Positions 47,183 to 58,292 of a stretch of 64,000 bases of DNA are shown piece after piece. The DNA is from Trametopsis cervina (lineage: Eukaryota > Basidiomycota > Agaricomycetes > Polyporales > Irpicaceae). A program made the position numbers and the translations under genes. A model generated the notes under the pieces. It made no database searches, was not told the origin of the DNA, and saw only the letters and a program-made list of their open reading frames with translations. The stretch's first letter is position 1; every line of letters begins with the position of its first letter. The stretch spans positions 841,035 to 905,034 of the forward strand of contig MU278348.1 of the NCBI GenBank assembly GCA_022385755.1, given 5' to 3'.

Positions 47183-47511
47183 ACATATACTAGTACTAGA
47201 GTATTAGGTGTGGCAACGAAGCATGCTTATGATCTTTGTCTTTATTATCTGATGTCGTTGAGCCACGATCCTGCATCTGCACGTAACTGAGTGCAGGACA
47301 GATGTACATTTCGCACGAGAACGCATATATTCCGAGTCGGTTCTTTAGCGGTACATTTTAAGGGACGGTTTACAAAACGTGATCGGATTCCATGACTCGC
47401 ACCGCAACTACAGTAGCCGCCAGCTTTGTTTCGAACCCTCAGCCGACCCACGGCACATGTTACCATCTACCATCTTGCAAATTATACCACTGGCGTTGCG
47501 GGGGGAAAGCG
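47183..47511. other. Intergenic, convergent 3' ends
   Basis: 329 bp between convergent genes. Nothing seen. Confidence 0.4.
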
Positions 47512-48295
47512 TCAGCTTACAAACGAGAGTATCGCAAATCGCATGGCGCCGCCGGAGTCAACACGCTTACCAGTAATGTTTTGCTCTTTTTTCGTCTTTA
47601 ACCAGTCGAGCCAGTTATAACCCAGCTCATCGTACAGAAGCTCCCAGTTCCTGCACACGCGTACTGGTCCAGCACGTTCCTGAGTGAAGTCTTGCTCGAG
47701 GAAGTTGCCTGGTTCCCGTGTTAGATCAGCGCGGCACATGAAGGTCTGTCGAAGATAGTTGAGGCAGTGATTTATATGCTCCCACCCGTGGTTCTTCTCC
47801 ATGAATGCCTCGTGAAAGAGGCGGTAGCAATGAAGTTCATGGAACATAGCAACAGAGAACAGTCGGAGCTGTGGCCCTTGCCGTACTGCGATGCTCCCGA
47901 GAGGTAACATCTGGTACCACTCCCGGAATGAATCCGTTCCATTGAAGCCAAAGTGAACGCTTTCCTCGAATCTTGTTCGAACTAGATCCACCGTCTGATG
48001 AGGAACGCGGACATCGTCTAAGCCAAGCTGAAAGGGTGCGTCGTCTCCGTCAAAAGCTGTCTCACTCACAGTCAGACAGAGAGCGTTAGAGAAAAGCGCA
48101 GGACATACATGGAGCACGCAAGACCGGGTTACCAGGGATGTTACCCACACGAAATTTATTCGAATGCGTGAGCGGAACATCCTTCCGCACTTCAATGAGC
48201 AGGAGCAGTGTGGACACAAGGAGGAGGGAGGATGTGATCCCCAAGACAGTGAAGCGCACTGGGCTGCCTACCTTAGGACCTCTGTGAGTTGGCAT
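47512..48295 (-). CDS. UstYa/DUF3328 family protein, both HxxHC motifs intact
   Basis: Two exons on the complement. Exon 1 starts MPTHRGPKVGSPVRF, then one TM helix (VLGITSSLLLVSTLLLLIEV). An intron at about 48057-48108 leads to SFDGDDAPFQLGLDDVRVPHQTVDLVRTRFEESVHFGF, then FREWYQMLPLGS, then the first family motif HELHC (in AMFHELHCYRLFHEAF), then HINHCLNYLRQTFMC. The two HxxHC motifs are the presumed copper/iron ligands of the UstYa oxidases. These proteins make tyrosine-linked macrocycles in ustiloxin, phomopsin and related fungal RiPPs, and chlorinate or hydroxylate peptides in others. The membrane-anchored length (~240) is normal. The tail after DELGYNWLDWLKTKKEQN is longer than in most relatives. 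It is divergent from a second family member. Confidence 0.85.
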
Positions 48296-48643
48296 GACAA
48301 GAGGGAAAGTCTGAACTGTGTTTGATTCTAACGAAGAATATTTCTAATTTGTAGAGCGGACCCCACCAATATAACATCGCACGCAATCCAAAGTGGGTTG
48401 TGAAGTCCCGCATCTGTTCGCTATCACTCTCTGCATATTTACATCATGTCCTGACAGTTCTTTCTCACAGGGCCGTCTGATATCCAAGGGGTTCGGCTGC
48501 ATTATGTGCTTTTGGTTGAGCATCGTATCGCGTCTCCCCTCTTCCATTGATGATCAGCGCGACTCCGGGTATCCGGGTTGGCCTTATTTATGCACTTGAG
48601 TACAATAAAGAGTTCTCGTAGCTCCTTGAAGGGACGCCTTGTA
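48296..48643. promoter_or_regulatory. Shared divergent promoter of the UstYa pair
   Basis: 348 bp between the two divergent starts. Such spacing allows co-regulation. No TATA box or clear factor site was seen, and no short precursor-like frame. Confidence 0.4.
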
Positions 48644-49287
48644 ATGGGAGCTGGCGCCATGGTACGCGCGAGCCAACGACGCGTCTGCTACCTCGTAGTA
48701 GCTATCCTTGTAGAGCTCGCCATCCAAATCTGTGCGATCGCTATACTCTACCAACGGCATAACTCGGCGCAGAGCTCTACGCCAGTTATCGAGTACATCG
48801 ACGGTACGAGCATTTCTTATGCATAGATATCCTTGTATACACAGTAGCTCATATATAGTCTGATACAGATTATGCTCAGGTCTTGGGCTCGACCTCAAAG
48901 CTTCCTTCCCTCCCACTGGTCCGCATGCACATTGAAGAATCGGTCCACTACGCGATGGACCCGTGGTTTGACCGCGAATGGGATGCACTTGTGCCTGCGA
49001 ATACAATTGGCGCAGAGGACGGCGACGATATCTACACCACCGCAATGTTTCACCAGCTCTACTGCTTGAAAGTCCTACGTCTCAACTTCTCCCGTCTGCG
49101 ATTCGGGCAACAGAGCGGCTCGGACACAGATTTGGCTATGCAGGGACATTGCCTCAACTACCTACGGCAGAGCACGCTCTGTCATGGCGATATGCATCTC
49201 GAGGCAATCACAGAGGCCGGAAACGCGGAGAGCACACATGAGTATGCTTGTAGAGATTGGACAGCTGTCTACGAGGCTATGCGGTAG
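48644..49287 (+). CDS. UstYa/DUF3328 family protein with degenerate motifs
   Basis: Two exons. The start is at 48644 or, with the better GCGCCATGG context, at 48659 (MVRASQRR). One TM helix (VCYLVVAILVELAIQICAIAILY) follows. After an intron at about 48805-48869 the protein reads DYAQVLGSTSKLPSLPLVRMHIEESVHYAMD, then EWDALVPANTIG, then FHQLYCLKVLRLNFSRLRF, then MQGHCLNYLRQSTLC, ending CRDWTAVYEAMR. The fold markers of DUF3328 are all there, but each HxxHC motif has lost one His: HQLYC and MQGHC. The intact divergent neighbour makes this stand out. Such a protein might act only in a heterodimer, as UstYa/UstYb pairs do, or be inactive. The frame is open, so it is not an obvious pseudogene. Confidence 0.83.
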
Positions 49288-49673
49288 TTCCTGCCTTGGT
49301 ATGTGATTTCTCTATTGTAATCACGTAGAATCGCAATTCCATCTGACATTATTATATATGATAAATGCTCGTTAGAATGCACTCGAACGACTCGAATTAT
49401 CTAGCTAGCCAAGCTAGCTTAAACAGGAGATGAATGGTCGAGCAACGTGCAAATGTCTTCTGTACTTGAACTGTAGATCCAAAGCGAAAATGCTGGCACA
49501 TGTAACGATTCTCAACTCCAGCGAGGCAGTCGCCCACCCCACGAGTCAAACAGTCGAACAAATGAACAGTCTGAACAAACACTACAGATTTCGTTGATGC
49601 TTCCCAATAATCGGAGGTGTGCCCTATTGCATGCTTTGTATTTGATTCGTGGAGGTGACTACTGTGATCGGAT
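49288..49673. other. Intergenic, convergent 3' ends
   Basis: 386 bp between convergent genes. AT-rich around 49320-49380. No gene seen. Confidence 0.4.
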
Positions 49674-52600
49674 TTAATACTCGTAGGAGCCATCGGCTCC
49701 GTCTTCCTCGCCTTGTTCCCCATACCAATGTTCGCCACCACTGACCTGGGAGCCGTTTTCCCAATCATAGCCCCTGCCTTGGGGTGCACTATATGCGCTA
49801 TCTTCCTCGCGGGTATGTTGTACTCTCCGCCGAGCTTGTGTAGTCTGGTTCGCCGGGGTTGGTGGGCCCTCCTCGTACCATCCACGAGGGGCCTGGCCTG
49901 CTGGACTCTGTGAGCCATCGTAGTACTGGCTTTGCATGGTCTGGTTGACTGGAGCCCTATTACCAGGTGGACCTCCACGATATGGGCCCCTCATAGAGCG
50001 ATTGGTAGATACTGGTGGGCTCACACGGTATGAGCCTGACACGGGCTGATTAACTGGAACCGGTGGGCCTTCGCGGTATGAACCTCGTGGCGGCGTAGCA
50101 CGGTTCGCTGTGGCTGGTGGGCCTCCGCGATACGAACCTCGCATGGGCGGCGCAGGCGGACCTCTGTGATACAGGTCTTGTGGGTCCTGCTCAGCTGGAT
50201 CGGATGGGTCATCATAAGACGTATCATCGTACTCAACCTCAGAACTGGGGGCAATAAGGGAGAGTATCTGCCGAAGCACGGCCTCTATGTTCTCTAGGCG
50301 TATGTCCAGCTGATCGACGCGTTCCGCAAGCTATAAATAACATTGTCAGATATCTTGAGACAAAGAGAGAAATTATTACTCACTGCGCTGGTGGGGTCAT
50401 TAGTAGGAGGTTCCTCAGCGGCAGGCGCATCGTTGGCTTGATTGTCGTCATCGCCCTCATCCTCGTCCTGTTCAAGAAGCCTCTTGAGATCGCTTCCAGG
50501 TTTTGAATACTAAATGGTATCCTTCAATATCGTCTATTGGCCATAGATGCACTCACATACCTCTGCGTACCACCCGGCGTACAACCCGCCCGCGTAGCAC
50601 TGCACCTGGAGTTGAATATCCTGCTTCTGCGAGCGCCAGCTGCGCAGGAGGGACTTCATGCGATCATGGTATTCGTACAAGAGTATGGTCAGTGTCATAT
50701 CCATGTTCTGCACCTTTGCTCCAAATTCCTCCGCTTGGTCGGGTGTAGAATGCTCTCCGTCTTCAATGGTTATCTCGTGCTCCTGCAGAATGACATTCAG
50801 GAACGGCAAGATGACCTGGAATATTGGCGTCGCTCAGCATGAAGGCACAGCGCAGGAGCCAAGCAAGCGCACCTGTTCGATACGCACACCGGGCTTTTCG
50901 ACGATAGACGTGAGAAGCGCAGGATCGTTGATGCTGTACTCCAAGTTCTCTAGGTTGGTTCGCATCTTCGCCTGATCCTTCTCGGCAAGGTCTGTAGCGA
51001 TCGCTTCAAGCTCGGATCCTGTCTCTTGGTCAAGATCCTCGAGCCCGCTGCTATCTCCAACGATGGTGGGCCAGTCAATCAGAGAGCGCAGGAGCTTGAT
51101 AGTGACCATGTACTCTTCGACGCAGTCGGCGAGGTCATCATTGTGAGTTGAATTTTTCAGCTCTTCGCATTTTTCTTCAATCACCTCAAGAGATTCGATG
51201 ATGGATGCCGTGTAGACGAAATTCATATAATGCCATCCCACTGCCCAGCTATGTGCACGGATGTTAGAGGGCAACACAGCATAATTACTCCTGGGAACTT
51301 ACTAGGTGAACCACAACAGAACAGAGAGATCCTCTGGTTTGTTCAGTAGAAAGTGGTTGACTTCGTGAATAGAAATAAATCCGCTCCCGTCCTCGTCAAT
51401 CGCCTCTCCTATAGAAGGATGATCTGCATAAATGTCAATGACTCTTCATATTTCAAGTGAGAGCTCGGCGAACATACATATCACTTTGGAGATAACTTTC
51501 AGAGTCCAACTATCCAGAGGGACTTCGCCATCGTAAAATTGAGCCTCGCGGCGAAATTTGGTATCAAAGTAGTCGCAGAGTGCTGTCTTTCTCTTGAGTA
51601 TAATTACAGTGCTATGAAATAGCTCTCTCACCATCCACAAAGTATCGCACTTTGACGGTCATACGCCATTTGTTCGCTATGCAAGGCTATCAGGATAAGA
51701 AATAAGACGCTCGCGATATATTCGCGTACCTTTCCATATTTCTCTGACATCGGGATCCTGAATGAGGTCGTGAGGTCCAGAGTCAAGCTGCGGAAGGACG
51801 TCAGCGTCGGATTAACCACGTCCAGAAACACACCGTACTTTGCGAATAATCGTATCCGTCGAACGCGCGATGGCCTCATTGATCTCCATTTTAGCACCGT
51901 TCATCTTAAGGTCGAATTGCGCACTTGACACAAGTCAGTAGCGGGACTCAGTATCAGCGAAGCACTCCGTTACCGGTTCTCCAAGAGCAGTGCCTCAATG
52001 CTCTCGCGCAAAGTCCGCAATGTGGTTGACGTGATCACCTCGTTGTCCTTCAGCAGCTTAGCCAGCTCCTTCACCGCTGCACTATCCTGTCGGCACAAAA
52101 GAATCAGGTTATGCATCAGGCACTCTAGCACAGGTAGGTATGCACCTCGATGATCGCATCGTTGCCTCCGTGCCTTGCCACAAATGGCGCCGCCTTCTTG
52201 CGCTCGAGTGCTGTCTCCATGCCGAGGCGCTCTAGGATCATGTTGGTGTTGTTCAACACTTGCTGCACGTTCATATCCGCCTGGAGTAGTGCTCCCGCGG
52301 ACCGCACGTTCAGCAGAAACTCAACGCGCCGGCGAAGCTCCGTGAACTGGGCTGTGAACGAGCGGAGCTGCTCCTTAAAGTCGCCAGAGCGAAGGAAGCG
52401 GACTGCGCAACGTCATCAGCCAGAGCAGAAGAGAGTGGACGAGAGAGACAGACGAACCAACGGTAGATTTGCACTTGGTATAGTACAAGTCGGTGAAGTC
52501 ACCGAAGCGGTTCATTACCTCTGTCATGGCTTGCATCTCGTCGTGCAGCTTGACGACCAGATCCTCCCGTTCTTGAGACGCCCCAAGGTTCAGGTAGTAG

Positions 52601-53067
52601 TGTAAGGTGTATATCATAGTCGCCTACATCAAGTATCAGCTCAGCCGCTCGCCTCGCACAAGGGCATACACTGACCATGGTGTGGCACACGACGACGATC
52701 TGCACGTTATTTTCTCTGCGGTCAACTTCTAGCTTAATAACCGCCTGTAGAAGAGAGATTTCGTCTATATACATCGTCCCCAAGTCTGTTAGCACGTTAT
52801 TGGGCACACCTTGCACACGGTGACGACGCTCTTTGCGATCGGGTTTATTTCAGAGAAACCTTCGAACACGACAGTGACCTGCTGTATGCAGTTCAGTATC
52901 TTGCCCATGCGATCCTTGGACTGTCGCTTGTTTCCGGTAGCTATTTACATATCACATGAGACAAGACGCAGGACAGAGCGACAGACGTGCTCACCTTTGG
53001 CTTCTTCATCGATGAGTGCACTGCTCTTCTTCAGAGCTGCTTCAGCACGCTGAAGCTTGAATTCCAT
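49674..53067 (-). CDS. Large EF-hand protein with Tyr/Gly/Pro repeat tail
   Basis: The complement holds a long multi-exon gene. It starts MEFKLQRAEAALKKSSALIDEEAK, then a helical region (GNKRQSKDRMGKILNCIQQVTVVFEGFSE, then AVIKLEVDRRENNVQIVVV), then EMQAMTEVMNRFGDFTDLYY and FKEQLRSFTAQFTELRRRVEFLL. This resembles the helical N-terminal regions of Agaricomycete EF-hand and STAND-like proteins. One EF-hand loop is canonical: DEDGSGFISIHE (51380-51420). More helices follow, then a coiled coil (ALAERVDQLDIRLENIEAVLRQI). The tail (49674-50215) is disordered and repetitive: about six units of the form G-S-Y-R-x-G-P-P-x-x-x-N-R/Q, then an acidic Tyr end. There is no signal peptide, so a cytosolic calcium-responsive role is an inference. 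Many exon ends are approximate. Confidence 0.72.
49850..50180 (-). repeat. Coding tandem repeat GSYRxGPP in EF-hand protein tail
   Basis: About six imperfect copies of a 15-20 residue unit: RGSYRGGPPATANRA, RGSYREGPPVPVNQP, SGSYRVSPPVSTNRS, RGPYRGGPPGNRAPVN, QSQYYDGSQSPAGQA and RGWYEEGPPTPANQT. The first is preceded by a partial LYHRGPPAPPM. The copies differ at many codon positions, so the array is old and kept by selection at the protein level, or slowly decaying. Confidence 0.75.
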
Positions 53068-56000
53068 TGCTGAACTGTAGGTTGATTGGGATAGCTGGTT
53101 CAGGGAGTAGCAGGAACTTGTGTTTCCCTACCACGGTGCACGTCGCTTTTAAAACATTCGAAACATTCATACGGGGAAGGTCCTCTGCATTGCCTGGGGC
53201 AACGCAAGCAAGCGGTGATATGTTCCCATCGCTTAGGGCGTCTGAAAATGGGGCATGGAAATGAGTGTCAAACGGGTGATAGGGGACACGTACCTATACA
53301 CTGCATGTCAGAGACTGGTCTTCTAGCTTCCACAGCACCACGTATGTGAGCCTCACATAACGTTAATCGAGCAATGCGTGCCTTCGCGAGGGGTGATAGA
53401 TTGTTTATCCATCACTAGATGGAAATCATGATCTCTTGTAGTGCACGGACGACGACCCAATGAGAGTGGACTGGAAGCTTGTATTTGAGATTGCCTGTGA
53501 GTTCACATGATAGGCCGCTTCTGTCCCTGAGACGTGACCTAAAACGAGGAAATCAGCCCTGCCCGACAAAGATATACACGTACATGTAGCAGCTCGTTTC
53601 TGACGCTGCTTCACAAGATCGGAAGACCACGAAAAGACCATTTCACCATGGACACAAACTTAATATTGATGTTACCTGTGGCTACGATTCTATGGCAGTG
53701 AGACCATACCAATTCATCACGCTGGGGGATTTCCCAGGAGCGCTGCTCGCGTAAATGCACAGTTCGACAATTCTTTTTTGTGTTCATTGAGTGATGACCT
53801 ACAATACGTGAGCAAAGTCGGGTGTCCAAATTCGAGTTCAAGTTAAGTGATCGCCGCGACGTTGATCATGGTCCGTGTCGATCTCGTGAAACCGTGAGCG
53901 CTACTCCGCATTGCACCGTGCTTCCGCGTCTTGAACTTTCACAACAGTCCGCCAACGTTGCATACATACTGCCCTGGTACAACCCTTCCTCGAGTTTGCA
54001 CCTTGCCGAGGAAGCATCTCGAAGACGCATATGCTGCGCTCCTTCACATGCCGTCGATAACGACAAGCACTTGCGGCACGGGTCCCGTAAATCCCAGCCT
54101 CTGACAATTACGTTCAACCGCAACTCGCCGCGCTTTTCTGGCAGTTCCGTGGTCGGCGGCACTGATAACCATTGTACGCGTATGCGAGCGTATTCTGTCA
54201 CATGCTATATGTGTTTCATCCTTGATATCTGCACAACCGCGAGAAGGCCAGCCCTTCTAGTGCGGATTTGTCAATGTCAGTACCTCATTCGACTAAACGA
54301 GCTTCAAAGAAGACATATGAGACTCGACTTACCCCTCGTATATTTGCCCAGCCTCAAGCCGTGCCGTCAGCTCTGCATATACAAAAGGCCATAGCCTCAC
54401 AGCCCTTCCTTCCAGACCTCAGACTAGCCGTACAAATGTCAAATGACTTTTGCGCAGTCTAAGCACGTTGCTTGTATGCCCATCCACGTCCTCGCAATCC
54501 CAGGAGGCCAAGCTCATCTGAGCACAGCTTGCACCACCCAAGGAGGTCGCTCTTTCGCCATCTTCCGGCAGCGTTCACAGGAGCATGATGGGAGGGTGTC
54601 GCGCGAAGCGATGCGTTCAGTTTCGGTTGCACACGCCGCATATATTTGTACTGGATTGGTGGTGACGGTGACAACAGCGTGCTTGACGTGGTGAACGACC
54701 TAGGTAGATTTGAGGTTCCTGCGTTGGTATCGTGGATGCGTGGCGACGAGCAGGCTCCGTGTCCTTCCGCCGTAGAGACTCGCGGTTCCGGCGCGTCCGG
54801 CGTACTGTAACTTAGAGGCCTCGTTGATTTCACAGAATAATGTTCAGGTAGCGCACAGCCGAATCACGATTACAGCAGGACGTGTTGCGGCTTTTACAGC
54901 GGTTAAAACTCGACATCTGAAAACCAAGCGATCTATGGGTAAGACGTCCGCTTGATTATTATCAGATAGCACGTACCTCGCATTCACCTCCTATGTATTC
55001 AAAATCTGCAGTCGAACGATACGAAGAAGCGACGGGGTGAGCTGTAATAATGCGTCGTCTATAATCAGCCGGTTATTCACGAGCGACAGAGTCAAACGGT
55101 AGACCTGGAGTTTAATATCGCGATGTCGCATGCGGCCATGGGCATAGATGTATGCATGCCATTTGAGGCACTTTCGGGATATGTTGCGGCTTTTTAGAGT
55201 TGTTAGAACTTGTTATCTATAATGGCCAAGAGATCTACGGGTAAGACGCCTGCTCGGCGATTATCAGATATCGCATACCTTGTATCGCGTTTTATCGTTG
55301 CCTTGTATCCGACCCCGCCACGAATGACGCGAGGAGGGGGTAGCACGGTAAACTGTCATAGTGCGTTTCCGGGTAGACGTGACTGCATGAAGACAGCCGG
55401 CTTTTCACGAGCGGGAGGGTCGGACGGTGCTTAGAATCGAAGCTGGAGTGATGTATGCGGTCTTGTGTGTATGCAGAACAGTACAACCGGACACACAATC
55501 TCGGGAGACATTGCGGCTTTTACAGTGCTTAGAATTTGTCATCTACAAAGCCAAGCGATTCACGGGTAAGACGCCGGTTCGATGATTATCAGATAGTCCC
55601 TACCTTGCATTCACGTCCTACGAGTTTAATATCCGCCGTCGGACGGTATGAGGAGGGAGTGACACGGTGGACTGCTATAGTGCGCTTCCGAATAGACACG
55701 ATAATCCATAGGCAGCCGGCTCTTCACGAGAGTAGGATCGAATGGTGCTTCTGGAATCCAATGTGGCGTGGTTGTAGGCGGGGTGCGGCTCAATGGAGTC
55801 CAACATAAGCGGATGTATGCATTCCGGTGTACGCATGCTGCGGGGAGATGTCAATTCAATGCATGCCACTTGAGAAATGTATGAAGGTAAGATGACTCAC
55901 CAAACTTTGGCCAGGAACACCGCCGATGAGATATGTACGGGACGCATACATGCACTACAACTTTCGCAAGTCAATTCAGCCGCGGTGTATAATTGAGTCG

Positions 56001-58083
56001 CCTGTTTCTTGGGTCTTGCTTTGAGTTTGGTAAGCCAACGGGTATCCGTCGATTTGGCTATGAGGGTGGGCAGATAGAAGTATCGCTCTTTCGCCACTCC
56101 CCGGTGTGTGTCTACGAACTGTGCCGGCGGGCTTTTGCCAAGGTGTAGTCTCTTCGAGTGGTTGTATGCGCTTAAGCCGATCAGAAATCCCACACAGTAC
56201 GTATGTTAACGGACCCATCGCAGGGCTTCCGCTTATCTTGTGCTGATCAGTATTCATAGCTAGATCATGTTATGTATAAGATCAACATCCATATCACTGG
56301 ATACAAACAACGCTCGCACCTCATTCAATCGCTCTTTCGCCACTGCCCGGTCAACGTCAGTCCGCCAAGCTTAAGTCTCTCGTTCCGGTCGCACACGCCT
56401 TTCCGTAGGTAAGTCGACAGATTATATTGCATCGAGGTGGATAGTGACACTGTGTACCGTACACCGCGGCGCGAATTGAGTAGGCCACCCGGTTGCTCCC
56501 GCATCCGGAGTCGTGTAGATAGTACGGACATTATAATTTGAAGCCGCAGTGGACTTCGCTGTTCCGTGCGTGGTTCAGCGTAGTAGGAAATGGAAGAACG
56601 ACATCCGAAGTAGAAGGAAAGACGCAACTGCGCGAACGCCAAGCACAACGAGGACGGCCGAGTGCGCACGTGTGGGTCCGCGGTTGGTGAAGATGGCCTG
56701 TCTGAGACCGTCAGAAAGAAAGTTAGACGGGAGAAGCAGCAGAGCGTTGAAAGTCGTGTGCGCTAGCAGCCTTGCACGTAGAATGATATCACGCGCATTC
56801 GTGTTGTTGCGTGGGATCGGGTGCGTTGTGTGAGTGACTTCGGATGAAAATGGGAGCGATGTCACTGGCTCGCCCGGAGCCGCAAAGATTAGCAGAGATT
56901 GCGATTATCGTGGCAGCGAACACATCTCCTGCCGCACTCATCTGTAGACCTCTGACAGCGAGTGTGTGCTCGCTGCTATCGTCTGTTATCTGTGTGCAAG
57001 GCACGACCGTGTAGGAGTACGCATAGCTGGGGTGCGCGTGACGCTTCGGAGGAACTGAGCGAGGTGGGATGTGCCGAGAGGAATGCTGGGCGATGGCGTC
57101 GACGGCTTGGCTTGTGGTGTGCTTGGCTCAGTCCCTCTCTTGGCGATTAAAGTGATCGAGATTGCCATTAACACGCAGACGCCGCCACAAGATGCACCCC
57201 AGCTGGGCTTGGCGGCGGATAACTCTGATCATCGGACGTCGGCGGTTGAGTCTCTTCCGTCGTACACTGCCCGTGCGCAGTGACGACGCTGAGGCTGGGG
57301 AAACGGCACCTGCAGAACGCGCACTGCGTATAGGACCGCAGCGTGAGAGACGCAGAACGACGAGGAAAGCTCGGAGTGCCGTTTCCGTCTGGAGAACACG
57401 TCCGCTGACTGTGTGGGCACTCATCTCTTTGCTGCCGCGGCCTCACTCTGGGAATGGACGTCTTGCCGCCATCCCTGGTGCCTTCTCTGCCCGTTGTGAG
57501 ACGGCCACCTTGGACGAATATCACACATCTCATTTCGCATACGTACAGGACTCGCGCATGCCCAATCTTATGTGAATCTTATTTCATCATATTGGCAGAC
57601 TAATTGCTATACTGCTGGCCAAGACAGAGCGTGCGGGCTCCTATTTCCGCTAGTCTCTGTGAGATAACGCGCGAACGTCGCATGCGCAGCACGTCTGTAT
57701 AGTGCCGGCGGGATGGATGTCGTATCTGTGGCTGACACGATGGCGCAAAGCCTCTGAATCTCACACCAATCGCAAAATGCACAGTGCGTGAGCAACGGCG
57801 AAGTGCAGCACGAATGCCGCACGAATCCTCCGTATTTGCCCCTCGGCTGTGTGCTAAATATGCAGCGCTAGCACACGACCCGCGGCTGGACCGACAATGG
57901 CCAACGTCCTGACCACCCTCGACCTGCACGACGAATGGGGACGCAGCCGAGCATGCCGCCGACAGAAACGCAGCGTGCCGACGATGCCGCAGCTCCAAAT
58001 ATAGCCCGCGACGGCATACGTGTCTGTGACGTCCGCCGCGCGTGACGCAGCGTCACCGCGAGATCCCTTCGGGAGATGGAAAT
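53068..58083. other. Gene-free 5 kb upstream of PacC
   Basis: No gene is supported over 5 kb. Frames are short and overlapping. It holds the tandem 300-bp repeats (listed separately) and a 20-bp near-duplicate (ATCGCTCTTTCGCCACT at about 56082 and 56328). It also holds three CTTGGC sites (56-57 kb: 57106, 57122 and 57208). The right part, from 57 kb, is GC-rich and may be long-range promoter DNA of the PacC gene. Confidence 0.5.
54885..55836. repeat. Three diverged tandem repeats of about 300-327 bp
   Basis: Copies begin at 54885, 55184 and 55511 with TTGCGGCTTTT. Each then shares CCAAG-x-GAT-CTA-x-GGGTAAGACG, GATTATCAGATA, and further on GCCGG-(C/T)-T-x-TTCACGAG. Spacing is 299 and 327 bp. 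ATGCATGCCA-(T/C)-TTGAG occurs at 55151 and again at 55858, after the third copy. The copies are well diverged with indels. None has an open frame through its length. Confidence 0.7.
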
Positions 58084-58136
58084 GCCAAGAGCCTTAAGAG
58101 GACGCCAAGCGTGTGCCAAGCCCCGGCTCTGCCAAG
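58084..58136 (+). promoter_or_regulatory. Cluster of four PacC-type GCCAAG sites
   Basis: GCCAAG occurs at 58084, 58104, 58115 and 58131, all on the same strand, within 53 bp. GCCARG is the known binding site of PacC/Rim101. By chance, one site per about 2 kb is expected on both strands. The cluster lies 55-105 bp upstream of the TATA box and 157-209 bp upstream of the start codon of the PacC homologue. Confidence 0.75.
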
Positions 58137-58189
58137 CGGACGCTGCTGAGCTTGGAAATCGAGATCGCCTGGTTCCCCCTGTCCTCGTT

Positions 58190-58197
58190 TTATATTA
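58190..58197 (+). promoter_or_regulatory. TATA box of the PacC gene
   Basis: TTATATTATA at about 58190-58199 fits a TATA element 95-100 bp upstream of the ATG at 58293. If it is the TATA box, transcription would start near 58220, which argues against the upstream in-frame ATG at 58215. Confidence 0.5.
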
Positions 58198-58292
58198 TAG
58201 GCCCGTATTCTATCATGCAACACCACAGATCGCTCGTCCCTCTCACCACCCTCCAGTACACCCTCTACTACCGCTCCGCTTATCCCTACCCT

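Noticed and set aside
47380..47460. TTCGAACCC as a tRNA B-box
   Set aside because: No matching A-box or cloverleaf can be folded around it.
49674..50279. The Tyr-rich repeat frame as a stand-alone RiPP precursor gene
   Set aside because: It continues the coiled coil and EF-hand gene through an intron at about 50330-50385, has no signal peptide and no Lys-Arg sites between units. Kept only as a weak finding.
55225..55555. Single GCCAAG sites inside the tandem repeats as PacC sites
   Set aside because: Single hexamers at this rate are expected by chance; only the dense cluster at 58.1 kb is persuasive.
56082..56350. Near-duplicate of about 20 bp (ATCGCTCTTTCGCCACT) as a repeat element
   Set aside because: Only two short copies 246 bp apart; too little to define an element.
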